Below, in pieces: positions 36,501 to 51,500 of a DNA stretch of 64,000 nucleotides; position 1 is the first letter of the stretch; every line of letters begins with the position of its first letter. A program made the position numbers and the translations under genes. The stretch is from assembly GCF_954871325.1 (NCBI RefSeq), contig NC_088776.1:16492052-16556051 (forward strand). Reading direction: 5' to 3'. Source of the DNA: Gordionus sp. m RMFG-2023. Lineage: Eukaryota; Nematomorpha; Gordioida; Chordodea; Parachordodidae. The notes beneath the pieces were generated by a model. The model worked only from the letters and a program-made list of their open reading frames with translations. It ran no database searches and was not told the DNA's origin.

Positions 36501-39500
36501 TAGAAAAACGAATAATTACGAATATACATTTTTTATTTGATTCATTTTTTTAAGAAAGTATTTCTTTGTTGTTATTTTTTTAAAATATTTCCCTCTTTTG
36601 AAAGTCAGTGAATATTCTAAATATTTATATTGGTATAATTATTTTATTAAATCTTAAATTTACAAGATTCGGAAGATGAGGAATTCGAAAAATGGGAGAA
36701 TGAACAAATTAGAAAAGGATACAACATGCCTCAAGTTGAAAAATTTTTCATTTTGAAATCTCATAAATTTGTCTAACTTTATAGATTAATAAAATATTAT
36801 TAAAATAGATGTTAATTATTTGTAAATAAGTATAATCTAAATAATTTTTTTGATTAAAAAACAAATTATTGATACTTTGCTTTTAAAATTTAATTTAAAA
36901 TGAGATGTAAGTATTTTTAAAATTTTGTAAATAAATATTTAAATCATTATTTTAAGAGACAAAATTTTATTCATTAATGTAAAAAAATTTTTTTTTATAT
37001 ATGTTTTAAAAAATTGTCCACTACAAGAATAAACTAAATACGCAAACGTAATAAATAAATAAATTCAACATGTATAAAAAATAAAAACCATAAAAAAGTG
37101 TCTTTTTTAAAAAAATATCTACTACTACAACAGGCCTGTATCCCCAAAAAATCATTCGTCTCCATCTAATATTATTTTTTCTAATTACACCTCTTGGGTC
37201 AGATCCAGCATTTCTGGGTATATCTTTATTAAGGATATTCGTCTCCTTTATTATAGCCAAGATTAAATTTGGCATTGCAGAGATTACATTCACTATCAGT
37301 CTTATTTCCTTAGTTGTTTCAGCCATGGGTAACACTGTTATCATAGCCCTGGTATCATTTCTCATGTTCGGAATATTGGAGATTATCGATCTTTTCCAAT
37401 GCATGAGACAATCATTCTTGATGTGGTCTTGTGAATGACAATGGTAACATTTATTATACTTCTGGAGTGTTTCCTTATCTATTGTGGGTTGAACCCCTTG
37501 TTTACTATGTATATTTAACAGTCTGATATTAAGTGTTGTCATCATTTAAGTTGATTGTATTGGGACCGGCATTAATTTGCCTCATTTTTTCCATTCATCT
37601 GTCATAGGTTGAAAGTCGGCTGGAATGCTGAGTATTTGGAATATGTGTTCACAGGTCCATATATTGAGTCAAGTAATTTTCATGCTTACAAGTATTTTTA
37701 AGAACTAAGTAATATTTTAATTTGTCTTAGAGTGAAAATAATAAATTTTGAAAACTCTTTTATATATTATAAGATTAAACTTATTTTAGAATTTGGCCCA
37801 TAATATTTTAAACAATACTTTCATAGTTAATCAATGCATCTTCAAATTATATTCATTTGGAGAAAGCACCCTCGATCAAGAATTTAAAAAAATCTTGAAT
37901 ACATTCCCATGGTTGATATACCTAGTGATGCAAAATAGTTCCATTTACGCCAATTATTAAAAACGGCGAACTCAGAATTTTAGCTAAAAAATATTGCCTA
38001 ATCCTTGAGATTTCGTTAAAACCTTTGTGATATTTATGAGCAAAATCTTCAGGCTTGCGTTATATTTTTATGGATATAATACTGAGATAATCGTTTTTTT
38101 TAAATCAGTTCAAATTGAGTGATGTTGCATCACTTGATATACTTTTGATCATGTACTACATTCATCTCTAGGTTGCATTGACCACATATTACACAGGTCT
38201 CACAGCTTTTACCTATATTTTCAATTTCACTGTTCATACCAGGCCACTGGACATATTCTCTGCCCCACTGTTTCATTTGCCCCTGATACCAGGCATGTAT
38301 TAGTTCCAAATTTTTTCCCCCCAATTTCTGAGTAATAATCTCCTGATTACCGCGTATGCAGTCATCCACCTCGGTTAATTATCTTTTTTTAATCTTTCCG
38401 TGGTTTTTTTTACCTGTTAGCCAGGATTTTAACAACTCCAATTCCCTATCTTTTAAGGAAATTTTATTGATTTAACATACACGATACAGTGCTAATTAAA
38501 GTTTTCAAATTCTTCTGTTTTACCCTGAGATTGCTCAATTTCATCTACTAATTCTAGTCTCGATAAAATATCGGGTAAACGATTAAAAAATAAATTTTAT
38601 AAATATTATTTATAAAAGTTTTTGTAAATATTAATTAATCTTAGATATTTTAAAAAATTTAAATTTTATAAAATGAATTTATTTATAAATATTCAACGTT
38701 GCTGACAAATATGTAATTAATCCCCGGGATATTAATTCCTGTATAATTATATAAATCCATAGGAGTTAGCATATGATTTTCATAAGGACGTTGCTAGCTT
38801 GCTCCGCCAACCTCTTAGTAATTCCCCCCTAAACTATCACATGAAGTTTTGCCATGTGCAGTTGCAAAAAAATACCATTCTGCCTTGATTCCAAAATCAT
38901 TATAATGGTTGTAGAGGTTTACAAAGTTTTTTTTGTTTTTATACTGGGTAACAGCTCCATCAGAAAAATAAAAAATTATAGAAATCTTATCAAATCTTTC
39001 TTTCAAGAATAGATTTAATTTTATTTGAAATAAATAAAAGGAACAAGTATTGAGTTTTGATTAACCACATTGATAAAATCGCTTTTGCGGTAATAAATCA
39101 TAAATGGATAAAGTGTTGCCTGATTATTAATCCAATGGAAACCTTGAGGGTGATCTTGAAATAGCGTAGTTCTCTGCAAAATCAGATATTAGATATTCCT
39201 CATCCTTCCGATTTTAATGACTTAAAAAATGAAGAATGTTCAGAAGAATTAAATGCATGAGGAATTAAAATATATAATTATATAACATTTTAACAATGGT
39301 TGGCGGCAGACACCACCCTCGAAACGTTAACTAAGTCTACCAGCGAATTTGTAGAGTATTTGATTGAAAAATTAAATATTTTAATTCCTCATATTTCATA
39401 TAATATAGGTTTTAATCCATACTACTTATATTTAAAGTGTAATAACTATTGGCCCAATACTCGTCCCAATCTAGGATTTTGTACAAATATTAAGAAATAT

Positions 39501-42500
39501 AATGTCTATTTGTAAAAAAAATTTGAAAGAAAAAAAGAGCAATTTTTATTTTATAATCATTTCCGGTTTTTGGTAATAGACTTATTTTCAATAAAATAAA
39601 TTTTATATCACATTAAAGAGCTATTCTAGAGCTATCTAATAAAATTTAAATTATGTCTTTAGCTTAATTACTCTTTGAGATATTAATTAAATATAGCATA
39701 TTTTGGAATTTCCGCTTTTCTAAAGATGGCCATTAGTGATCTGCATCGGGCCTAATTTTTCAAGCCCGGCCCGGCCCGAAATTATTTTTAGAAAAGTTTT
39801 GCCGGCCCAGCCTGAACCCGAAATTTTTTTTAAAAAAATTGCCACCCCATCCCGAACTTGAAATTTTTTTTAAAAAAATTTACCCACCCAGCCTGGCCCA
39901 AATTTATTTAAATATAGAAATTAATCTTTATAATTACTCAAAATAAAAGACATATGTTATATGTCATTTAGTTTCAATAAATAAAATAAAATATTTTTAT
40001 TTTACATAAAAAATTCAATATAAAATTGATAAATTTAGATATATTTAAAAAAATTTCCAAGGTCTGACCCGACTCGGCCCAAATTTTTTTTAAATATTAG
40101 GCCCGGCCCAAACCCAATTATTTTAAATAGAATTAGTGGGTATGGGCCAGGCTTAACTTTGCAGATCTCTAATGGCCATATCTCATGAAGTAACTGAGTT
40201 GAGAATTAAAATTTTATATTTTTACTAGTTAGTGTATATACTACCATCATACAAATTTTAAAAAAAATCGAAGAGGTCGGGTTGAATCTTCAGTTGATTT
40301 GATATGGAATACAACAAATATATATATAGTAGTCAAGGGGTACATCCACATTAGATAGGGAAACAGGCCAGAAATCTTAGAAATGTTAACCTTGTCACTT
40401 ACAAGACAGCGTCTAGAAAGATTGTTCTAAGCATAGGAAAGGATCATATCCCGAGAACGAGTAATGATACCAGGGCCACGATAACGGTGCTACCCAACCC
40501 AAACAATCATATCAGAGTATTGCGAACGGTGTTACCCAAGCTGGATCAACTAGAGATAAGACCGATAGTGAATGCATTCACTACAAAGCCAAATATAATC
40601 CGCAAGAATAAAGGAGAGATTGATACTCAATAAAGATATCCCCAGAATTGATGGATCTGGCTCAAGAGGTGTAATTGGAAGATCTACTATTAAATGAAGA
40701 CGAATGATTTTTTGGAAAGATAGGCCTGTTGTAGTAGTTGATATTTTTTTTAAAATGACACTTTTCTAGTGTTTATTTTTTTATACATGTTGTATTTTAT
40801 TTATTTATTAAACTTGCATATTTTGTTTATTCTTGTAGCGGACATTTATTATATTGTAATTTTATGAAAGTGAATATATAAAAAGTATATTTTGACTATG
40901 GAAAAATATTATGAAATTTATTTGTCCCATTCATAATTCATTTAACGTTAAAATCATCTATAATTATATTAATAAACATAATCCAAAAAAATTATTTTTT
41001 AAAGCTCCTAAATTTGCCTTCCAAGCAACACATGGCCAAAATCATCCAAAACTTTTCTAAATCCCTTCCAAGTTCCAACCAGATGAAAATTAATAGTCTA
41101 ACTTCCACTTCAACAACTACATTAATAAACCAAAATGATAACTATGCATTCCAACCACCTTATCATAATCTATTTAATGATTCTTTACCACAATACAACA
41201 ACGAAGCTCAAAAAAAAATGAGTGTAACCCTGAAAATACCCGACTTTTTGAGTCGTGAAGATGAAAAATTTAATATTTCCAATTTCGATTGTGACCGAAT
41301 TAAAAGGGACATTGAAAAAAGGTTTTAAAAATAAAAATTATTTTCCTCTTAATTTTATTTTTTTTTGATAAAAGTTTTATTAAATGTATATCGATGAAAT
41401 TAACACTAATTACACTGTGTGACAAATTTCGACTTGATTTTCTGGGAGAAAATAAAATAAACATGTTTTAAGACAGTTTTTTATGCATATTCTAAATCCG
41501 CTGTCAGTTTTTTTCTAGCACTTCAGGTTTTTTTTATTTATTTTAGATTAAAGTGGCCCAAAAGGTCATTTTTAGCACTTTTTGAAGGTTTATAACTTCG
41601 GTTCTAATGATCCCTACAACTAAAAAAATATCTTAATTTTTTCAGCAAACCTTCCTTATTATTATTATACATTTTTTTTATAAAATCCTTACTCAATTTT
41701 TAAACAACCTATATTTTTTAAATTTACCTTTATTTATAAAAATCTTTTTTAATATAGCTTACATTTAATATATTTATTTATTGTGGCTTTCGTTCTCTTC
41801 GCTTTATGAAAAATTAAACGCGAAAAAAAATAATTCTTCTCCTATCTTCCTATTTGTTATTTGGCATTATTATTTATTGCTCATACTACGGGTTCAAGAT
41901 ACTCCATTGGAAAATCATATATTTTGATATAAATTGATCAAAAAACAAATATTCTTAAATATATCTAAAAAAAGATAAATATTAATAAAAAATATGAAAA
42001 AATTACCAATTATTGCATTTTAAATGAATTTTGCTTCAAAAATGCTCAATTCAAAAAGTGTACAAATTAAAAAAGTGGGTACAGATATCTGATTTTGGTA
42101 TAAATTGATCGTAAATGCATAAAATATTACTAAATACAACTAAAAAAGATAAATATTACCTTAATTTTGCTTTAAAAATGCTTTATGCAGAGAAAATTCA
42201 ATAAAAGTGTACAAATTAAAAGGTTCGAAAATATCTGTACCGACTTTTTTAATTTATAGATTTTGGTTGAATTTTCATGGCATAGAGTACTTTTGAAACC
42301 TAATTAGAATTAATATATAATCTTGAGCATATTTGAAGCAAAATTATATAAAATTTATCTTCTAAAGTTAATAATTTTGAAAGTAATTTAAATTGAAAAC
42401 TTAAGACCCCCAAAACGAAATTCTTTACCATTTTTCTCAAAAACCAATCGATAAAAAATTATAAAAATTAGTAAATTTATAAAAAAGTATAAGTTTAACA

Positions 42501-45500
42501 CTATCACCAATTTTCAGGGATTTTTATTCGATACTTTTTAAAATATATCCGTATAAAAGACCTAAATTTTACCATTTTTGAGATTTCGAAAAGTTGTCTT
42601 TATACGGTAATATTTTTAAAATTTGACGTATAGGGAAAATTTGGAAAACGGATTCGAACTCAGCGTCAAATTCTGCACCAAAACTTGTTTTTATTTTCTT
42701 CTCCCATTTTTCTTGTCACACAGTGTTATTTAAGACAAATTTTTTTCAAGAGCGTTTAGAAAACTTGATTTTAATCATTTAATAAAGTAAGTTTAATAAT
42801 GAATTTTGTAAAAAAAATATATATAAGAATTGAGACTCTAAAAAGTAACACTAGCGTTTTCAATATGGATCTAACAAATACGATAGAATTTCAAGCTGGG
42901 AATGAAGCTTTATTTGAACATCTTAAGGAAGAAACCCTTTTATTGCAAACAGAAAACACATTTTACACAGATTTCAGGGAATACATCGAAGACCTAATCG
43001 ATTGCCTTAACGAAAAAGTATGATATTTTGTTCGGTTTATAAATGTTTTTTTTTATTGGCCTAGGCCTATTTTAATTTTCATATGCTTTAGAAACGTTAT
43101 TTTTTATATATACTGTAATGAGAAAAGTAATAAAATATATTTTAAAAAAGAAAGATTTTGTACTCGGAGGCATGGCGTCATTATGAAGAGTTTAAATTAA
43201 ACACGTTCTTAGTTAGACCTCACAAACAGCCGATTTCATTTGCGAAAAAATTTCCTTATTTTGCCTGTCTACTTAAACCTATTTTTGAATACTTGGCGTA
43301 TAAATTAATATTAAATATAAGATCACTTGAAAATTTAAATTAATTACTCTTTTAATGTATAAAAATAATTTAAAATCATTTGTAAATTTAAAAAATAAGA
43401 TATCTTTTTTGTTCAACCATCTAAAACTTCTGAGATATTGATATTCCATGGATGTAATTATCGGCAAACAATATATAAACATGAATATAAATATTTTGGA
43501 TCGTTAAATATTTTAAATATATAAAATAATATTGCGCATTATTTAAAAAAATTAAAGTAATCTTTGGCGTTTAAAATAAAGCGTTATTTATCAAAAAAGT
43601 AACAAGTGACGTTATCCCCTCCCCACCTCAAGGAACGCACTAATGACGTCACTTTAAATCACTGATTTTTTTAAATTTAATGCATTGCATAGTAAAATAT
43701 TTTATATTTATAGTGTAATATAGCTTTTTGTTCGTATTTTCCGAATTGTTTATAAACATTTGGGCACAAAAATTAAATTCTTAAAAATTAACTTATCAAA
43801 AAAAACAATTTTTTAAGAAAGTATTTAAAATGTTCATTATTACAACTTTAGGGTGATATAATACTTTTTTATACGCGCTCTGGTAGGAATGTTTTTGACA
43901 GTCCAGTTAATGTTGTTAAAAATGGATTTTTACAACTCCGAACACGGGCTGGAGTCATAAAAATTGGCTCAGACCAGAGCCGACCTGATGGGTCGATCGA
44001 CTCGATGATTTGCAAAAATGTTGTATATAATAGGTTTGAGACTAGTTTTAAAAAATTTAATGTCACAAAGGAGTTCTGTGAACTCTGAATTCCGCCATTT
44101 TTTTTATGCTGGAAGAAAGATTATAAATATATAGATTTGTTTACAAATCTATTTTGAACCTAGTAAACGGCTTTTGTTATACAGAATTTCTAAGACCTCA
44201 AGGCATAATAAGAAGTTGGATTTTATCTTGCTTCTCAGGGAATAAATAATATAATGTTTTTTAACTATTTTTTCCTGAACTGAGTTAATTTGTGGTATTG
44301 GAAAGAAGTTCCAACTTCTAACCTCTGGATATAAATTAAGCCGACTCTGCCATTATTTTCACTCCATAAAAAAAATATAAAAAAATTTAACTACTCTGTT
44401 TTGCTTATGAGTTGAGTTAAAAGTTTTGGGTACTAAAAAAATGTTATAACTTCTAAGCTGGGTATTGTAAAAAATTGGCTCTAAATGTTTTCATCCAGTA
44501 TTTCTTTTCAGAATTGATATTATACAATCTATTAATATATAAAGGCAAAAAATTATAACTTAAATCCTTATTTTCTTTCAATTCATAGGTAGTTATTATA
44601 AATTCTCTGGAGAATAGAATTCACAATTTATGGAAACAAAGGAGCTCCAGGCTTATAAATCGTAGGTTACAAGATTTGAAAGATGAAAGTCAAGAATATT
44701 CACTGATACAAAGTCGGTAAACCTAATGCCATTTTTATTAATATCACATTTAAGTTTCGTTAATTAAGTTTCTAATTTTTACTTATAAAAATATTATGAT
44801 CATCGTAACTGGCTGATTTTTGGTCGAAAAATATAATTTTTTATGACGTTTTATATGTCGTCGCCTGAGAATTATAATATTCTCTCCACTTTTTGTAATT
44901 TTACAGATCAATTTAAAAAATTAATTTTATATAGAATGGTTAACCTTGTATCGGTTTTAATTTGAGTATTAATATTTCGGATTTTTTAATGTAAATGGAA
45001 TGGTAAAATTATAGATAATTGATTTATGTAAAAAAAAGTGGATATAAAATAATCTAAATCACAGGCGACGATATATTGTATTCCATATTAAATCAACCAA
45101 AAAACTCGATTTTCAACCCCGACCCCCTTCGATTTTTAAAAAAATTTGTATGTTGGTAGCATAAACACTAACTAGTAAAAATTCTAATTTTCAACTTAAT
45201 TTACTTCCTAAGTTGTGGCCATCTTTAGAAACGTGAAAATTCCAAAATACACTATAATTTTAAATAGCTCTAAAATAGCCCTTTAATATGACATAAAATT
45301 TTATATATTAAAAATCTGCTTATTATCAAAAACCGGAAATGTCCATAAAAATTGATATTTTTTTCTTTCAAATTTTTTAACAGATAACTGGGATGAGTAT
45401 TAGGTCAAAAGTTATTGTACTTTATATATAATTTGTATAGCTTATATCATATTTTATACCAAATAAGAAAAATGGTCAATATGCAAAAAAATAAAACTGA

Positions 45501-48500
45501 AATACCACCATTATTTTGCTTTTTTTAAATATTAAAAGAGCAAAAAAAGCTTTTGCCAAATGTACATTATTATAAAAACGAAAAACGTTTTAATTTGGAA
45601 GCGTATAAAGAATAAAAAATAAGTCAACACCCTATAATCTCTTCCTACCTAAGGATGGACCTTCGCCCATCAATTGCTTTTTTTTAATTTGAAAATTTTG
45701 ACCACGCAACTCTGTGAGGCAATAATGTAGTTTATTTTTTTCCGGATGATTAAATCATTGTGATCGTCATAAATATATTTTCATTGTATATTATGAAAAT
45801 TTCGCTTCGTTATAACAAATAAATTTCTTAAAATTTAATCTTGAAATTATTTATTTTTTTTTATCTCTTAAGCTTTCACCTTTTCTGGTGGTAAGCTCCT
45901 TCAACATCTCTCCACTTTATGTTATTCATACAATCTCTTTTATCTAATTTATACTTCTTCATATTGGCTCTAACTTTATGGCCCCATTGAAGTTTTGGCC
46001 TTCCTCTTTTACGTTTGTCTATCACTTCCAAACTCTCAACCTTATTTCCTATGTAGTTCATAGGCCTTCTCATTGTGTGCCCATACCACCTAAATCTGTT
46101 TACCATTAACTTAGTCTTAATGGGCACTACCTTTAAACTACTTAGTATTCTTGTACTGTTCACTTTATCATTTCTTGTTACCCCAGCAATCATCCTTAGC
46201 ATTCTCATCTCCATAGTTTGTAGACTTCTCTCGTCTGATTCTTTGGTTGGCCATGTTTCCGAACTATATAGAATAGTTGGTTGAACTATGGTGTAAATTT
46301 TTTCCTTTAATTTGTGTGGGATTCTTTTGTCAAATAGCACTCCAGATAAAGATCTCCACTTTAACCACCATTGATTAATTTTACTCTTTATCTCTTTTTA
46401 TATTGTGCCGTTTGTTTGTATAGTGGAGCCCAAATATTTGCAGCTTTCAATTGCGGATATCTGCCATTCATTTATATCAATACTCTCTGTTTCATCTCCT
46501 CCTATCACCATATACTCCGTCTTTTCTCTATTTACTTTTAATCCGTGCTTTTCTAGAATATTTATCCAACTCACTAATCTTTCTTTCATTTCATCCTTGG
46601 ATTCGGCAAGTATCACAATATCATCTGCAAATATCATATTCCACGGGACTGTTTGAGGTATAGACAACTAATACATCTATTACTGTAATGAAGAGAAGTG
46701 GGCTGAGAGCCGACCCTTGATGAACTCCTTCGCCGTTTTGTGAAGCCTGCTGAAGTACCTGTTGTGCTACGGACCATCGTTGTATGGCCCATATACATAT
46801 CCTGTATTATTCTTATATATTTTTCGGGAACCTTTTTGTGGCGTAGCGCCCACCAGATAAGTTTTCTTGGGATTCTATCGAAGGCCTTTTCTAGATCGAG
46901 AAAAACCATGTGTAGCTTTTTGTTCTTTTCCCTGTATTTTTCACTCATTTGCCTAATTGCGTGGATAGCATCAGTTGTTGATCCAGGCATAAAGCCAAAC
47001 TGAGTCTCTCCTATTTCGATTATGTCTCTTAATCTCTTTTCTATTATTTTTTCGTATAGTTTTAGACAGTGTGACATTTGTTTTATGCCGCTATAATTTT
47101 GAAATTGTGTGGATCCCCTTTATTTTTGAAGATAGGAACTAGATAGCTCTGCCTCCATTTTTGGGGAACCTCTTCATTTCCAAGTATTTTATGTACAGTG
47201 TGAGGAGATGTATTCCATCATCTCCTAGTGCTTTAAGGCTTTCTATTGGAATAACGTCTGGACCCCTAGCTTTGTTGTTTTGCATATGCTTGAGACATGT
47301 GATTATTTCTTGTTCTGTTATAGGTTGTACGAGGTTTTGACATGGGGAGTGTTCGTCTAGATATAGTATGTGGGGAATAAAGTTGAGAAGCTCCTGAAAA
47401 TATTCTTTCCATCTATTCATTATTTCTTTTTCCTTTATTATCCATTTCCCATCTTTATTCTTGATTACTTTCGGAGCTCCTTTTATATCCCTAGAATTCT
47501 TTTCTCGCTGTTTGGCTAATCTGTATATTTTATTTTGCCCTTCTTTGGTATGTAGTTCTTCATACATCTCATTGTATGCCATAGATTTGGCCCTAGTCAC
47601 CGCCTTTGTAGCTAATCTCTTGGATTTTTCGTATCTTGTCTTGTCATCTGGGTTTTTGGATTTGTACCATATTTTATAAAGGGCTTTTTTCTCATGTATA
47701 GTGATTTGTACCTCTTCATTCCACCACCATAATTCTTTGTGTGATTTGTTACCCCCTTGTAAGCCTAGTGTCTATTAATCTGGATGAAAGGTCTGTCCAC
47801 ATTTTTTCACTGACTTGTGATGAATCTATTGTTTTAATGTTTGCATTGATTGCAAAGGCATCTGTCATTGTTTTTGATTTGCCCAATTTGATGCATGGTT
47901 CCAGTTTTATCTTGTTTTGAGTGGATTTATCTGAGATGTGTAAATCCATGACTAGTAGCTTGTGTTGCGCGGCAATATCTTTTCCTGGGATGATTGAGGT
48001 CTATTATATCTTTTAATCTTTTGCGAGAGATTAACATGTAATCTATCTGTGTTTTCCTTGTACCACTTTCATATGTTATTAGATGACTGTCTTTTTTCCT
48101 ATAGTAGGTGTTGGTTAAGGCAAGGTCGAAGGCTTGTGCAAATTTCAGTACATGCTCTCCTTCATCATTTCTTTCTCCATATCCAAAACCACCATGATGC
48201 CTTTTGTAGCTATCTCTTGCTTTCCCCACATGCGCATTTAAGTCACCACCAATTATGACTAGGTCATCCTTAGGGATTTCCATTACAGCTTCATCAAGGA
48301 TAGCTCTAAAGTCATCTTTCTCTTCTTCCTTGCAATCCGTTTGAGGAGCATATACTGAAAGGATGTGTAGTATTGATTAACCAATGCAGAGTTTTATCTT
48401 CATTGGTCTATCAGAGATCCTGTTGACTTCTACTACTGAGGAGGTTAGATCTTGACTGAGGATGATGCCGACACCGTTCCTATTTCTAACAATTCCATTA

Positions 48501-51500
48501 TAGTACAATTTATACCTATCTCCAATCATCAAAGTCTTCTGTCTATTCCATTTCGTCTCATGTATGCATGCTATAACAACTTTTCTCTTGTTCAACATTG
48601 ATGCCAATTCTCTCGTCTTCCCTTTAATCGTCCCAATATTCAAACTTGCTAATCTTGTCTTCTTTGCTATGACCTTTACTTTACTTTTCACAGGATGGAG
48701 GTCTACACCCTGCGCGTCGCTTGGAGGGAACGCCCTAGCTTTTATATTCATATTTCCATTTGTTTCCTTCATTTTGTTTATTGGACAGGTATCCTTAGCA
48801 CCCGGCTGTCCAGGTCTGTCGGTGACCGGGGTGTCATCTCTAAGCTCCGAAATTCATCTTACCATATGTCTTTACACATCAGTTATCGAAGAAAAACTTG
48901 AAAGTTTTTATGTTCCTTACCAGGATTGAACCTGCGTCCTTCTTCGTCCTTCTGTTTCTAAGCATACATCTAACCCATTAGGCCACCCCGGCGATTTAAT
49001 CTTGAAATTATAAAACAAAATAATTATATTTGACATAAAGTCATAAAAAATTAATTTTAACAGAAATAGTCGTCATTTTTATTGATAGTGAAAAAAAGTA
49101 ATTTTGATTCCAGTAATGTGATGTAAACCCTTTCTTAAAATTATAATTAATACTTTATGATCTTAGGGGTAATTCCATGGATGATACAAGCTCATTCCAG
49201 CATATCAATTAATCAAAATATTTATAGTTCTTGCTGTAAAAATTTTAATAATTTTATACTTTTCTGATGGAGTTGTTACCCAGTATAAAAAAAACTTTAT
49301 AAACCTCTACAATTATGAGAATGATTTTGGGATCATGGCAGAATGGCATTTTTTGCAACTGCACATAGCAAAACTCCTTGTGATGGTTTAGAGGACATTA
49401 TTAAGAGGTTAGCTGCTAGAGCAAGCCTACAACGAACGTCCTTATGATAATCATATACAAATACTGAGATATCCCGGGGGGTAAAATATATTCGTCAGCA
49501 ACATTGAAAGCATGGAAATCAATCCTGAAAATTTTTTAACAGCCAAAATTCCTGGAATATGAAAATTTTATGCATATATTCCCATGGAAGTAAAAATAAA
49601 AGTCAAATTTTATTCAAATTCATTAGATTATTTAATGTATGATAATATTTAATTAATATGTTTATTATAATATTAATTCCCATTGATATTCATGTAATAT
49701 AAATAATTAGCTAAATAAAGTTATAAATATTTGTACAATATAATTTCCTCCAAAATAAAATAGCGAAACTTATGTGCTAAATGCGAGACAATGTCTACTA
49801 GGGATCTGCATCTGGCCTAATTCAAGCCCAGCCCTAAATTTTTGTAAAAAAAATGTCCGATCCTATTCTAAACGAATTTTTTTTTATTTACCCAAAATGC
49901 CCAACACAAAATAATTATTTGTCTTCGGCCCAAATTTATTTAGATATAGAATATTATTTTTCTAATAGAGTTTTGCATTGCACTTAACAAAATCGAGTTT
50001 ATTACAAAAATTTTAAAATATATTTATTTTATTTCTAAATTTAAGGCCAACCCGGTCCTATTTTTTTTTATAAATCTCCAATGTTTACCCATCTATTTTT
50101 TTATATATCTATATTTATAGTTTTTTTGAAAAAATTACTACATATTTTAAATATAAATTATATTTATATTCGATTTTAGCCATAAAATCAATATTTAAGG
50201 TGCGGAAACTTTTGGGCCAGTGTTCCATAAAAAAATTAGAAGGAATTTTATATCAATTTTCCTGTTTTTGTTTATAGACTAATTTTCAATATATTATATT
50301 TTTATTTTACATCATATTTAAGGACTATTATACAGCTATTTAATAAAATTTAAATTATGGTTTAAGTTAATTATTCTTTGAGATATTTAAAATTAAATAT
50401 AGTATATTTTGGAATTTTTGCGTTTCTAAAGATGACCATATCTCAGGAAGTAAGCTGGGTTGGGAATTAAATATTTTATATTTTTACTAGTAAGTGTATA
50501 TGTTAGCGGCAATGTATAATTTTCGGCAATGTGCCTTACTATCCATCATACAAATTTTTTTTTAAAAAGAAGGGGGTCGGGTTGATGCAACATATTTAAA
50601 TGACGTGGATTGACTATTAAATTATTCAATTGTGGTCGTTATTTATGTACAGTTTATTAGTAATATTTAAGAAATTTACATTATATTATTATAACATTTA
50701 ATACCAATAAAGTATTTTATATGAAAATTGAATAAATAACTCACGTTTGCTCATTGTGTTTTATATTTTAATAACCTTAATTCAGATTGTTCGGTTAATA
50801 TATTAATTTATTTTTAAAGTTCCTAACCTTTTACTTGCTACTTTTTAAGTTTGTATTTGCGTTTATTCAAATGTGGAATCCATTTTTATTATGTTATACT
50901 CGATCACAGAGGATAGAAATGATAATCTTAAATAAATATAATCAATTTGCTTTTTGAATGAAAAAAAGAATGCGATTAAATAAAAGAAATATAATATGAT
51001 GTATAAGAATAAAATTTTAAAAAAATATATAGTTTTATCAAATTAAGCTGTATCCATATTCGTTGCAACCCTTGTTTTTGATATAATTAGTTAAATAGTC
51101 GCATTTTTGTATTATTACGAACACGAGCCGGAGTCTTAAAAATGGCTAAGAATTATTTTTAGAAATAATCGTTATTAAAATATATTACAATAATTATATA
51201 TATGATATTAAAGGGAATAAGAAAATTTATTAAATTTAATTATATTATATCTAAATTCGTTGGCAGTTAAAAATGTTACTCACTGCCTGCTGAATAAACC
51301 AGTATAGAAAAGTTATCTACTTATCGGCTTCACTGATTTTTTCAATTCATTTTTTATGGTTAAACGGCTCGATTTAGTCTATTTTAAAATACATATTACG
51401 TTCGCTAATAGATGTCCAAACACTGTAAAACGCTAACTCACTATTTTAGCCAGAAAATATTGCTTAAGCTTAAAGATTTCGTAAATATATGTCCAAACCT

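Noticed and set aside
41413-42725. RAG/Transib-type ends (CACAGTG heptamer)
   Set aside because: The heptamer faces the wrong way: the element begins CACTGTG, and the target repeat is 3 bp (TTA), not 5 bp.
43150-43341. Extra exon between exons 8 and 9
   Set aside because: Exons 8 and 9 join in phase and match the family without a gap; including this frame would insert unrelated residues.
48921-48993. A functional tRNA gene
   Set aside because: A and B boxes are present, but there is no pairing 3' acceptor strand or clear anticodon arm, and the segment lies exactly inside the LINE's target repeat.
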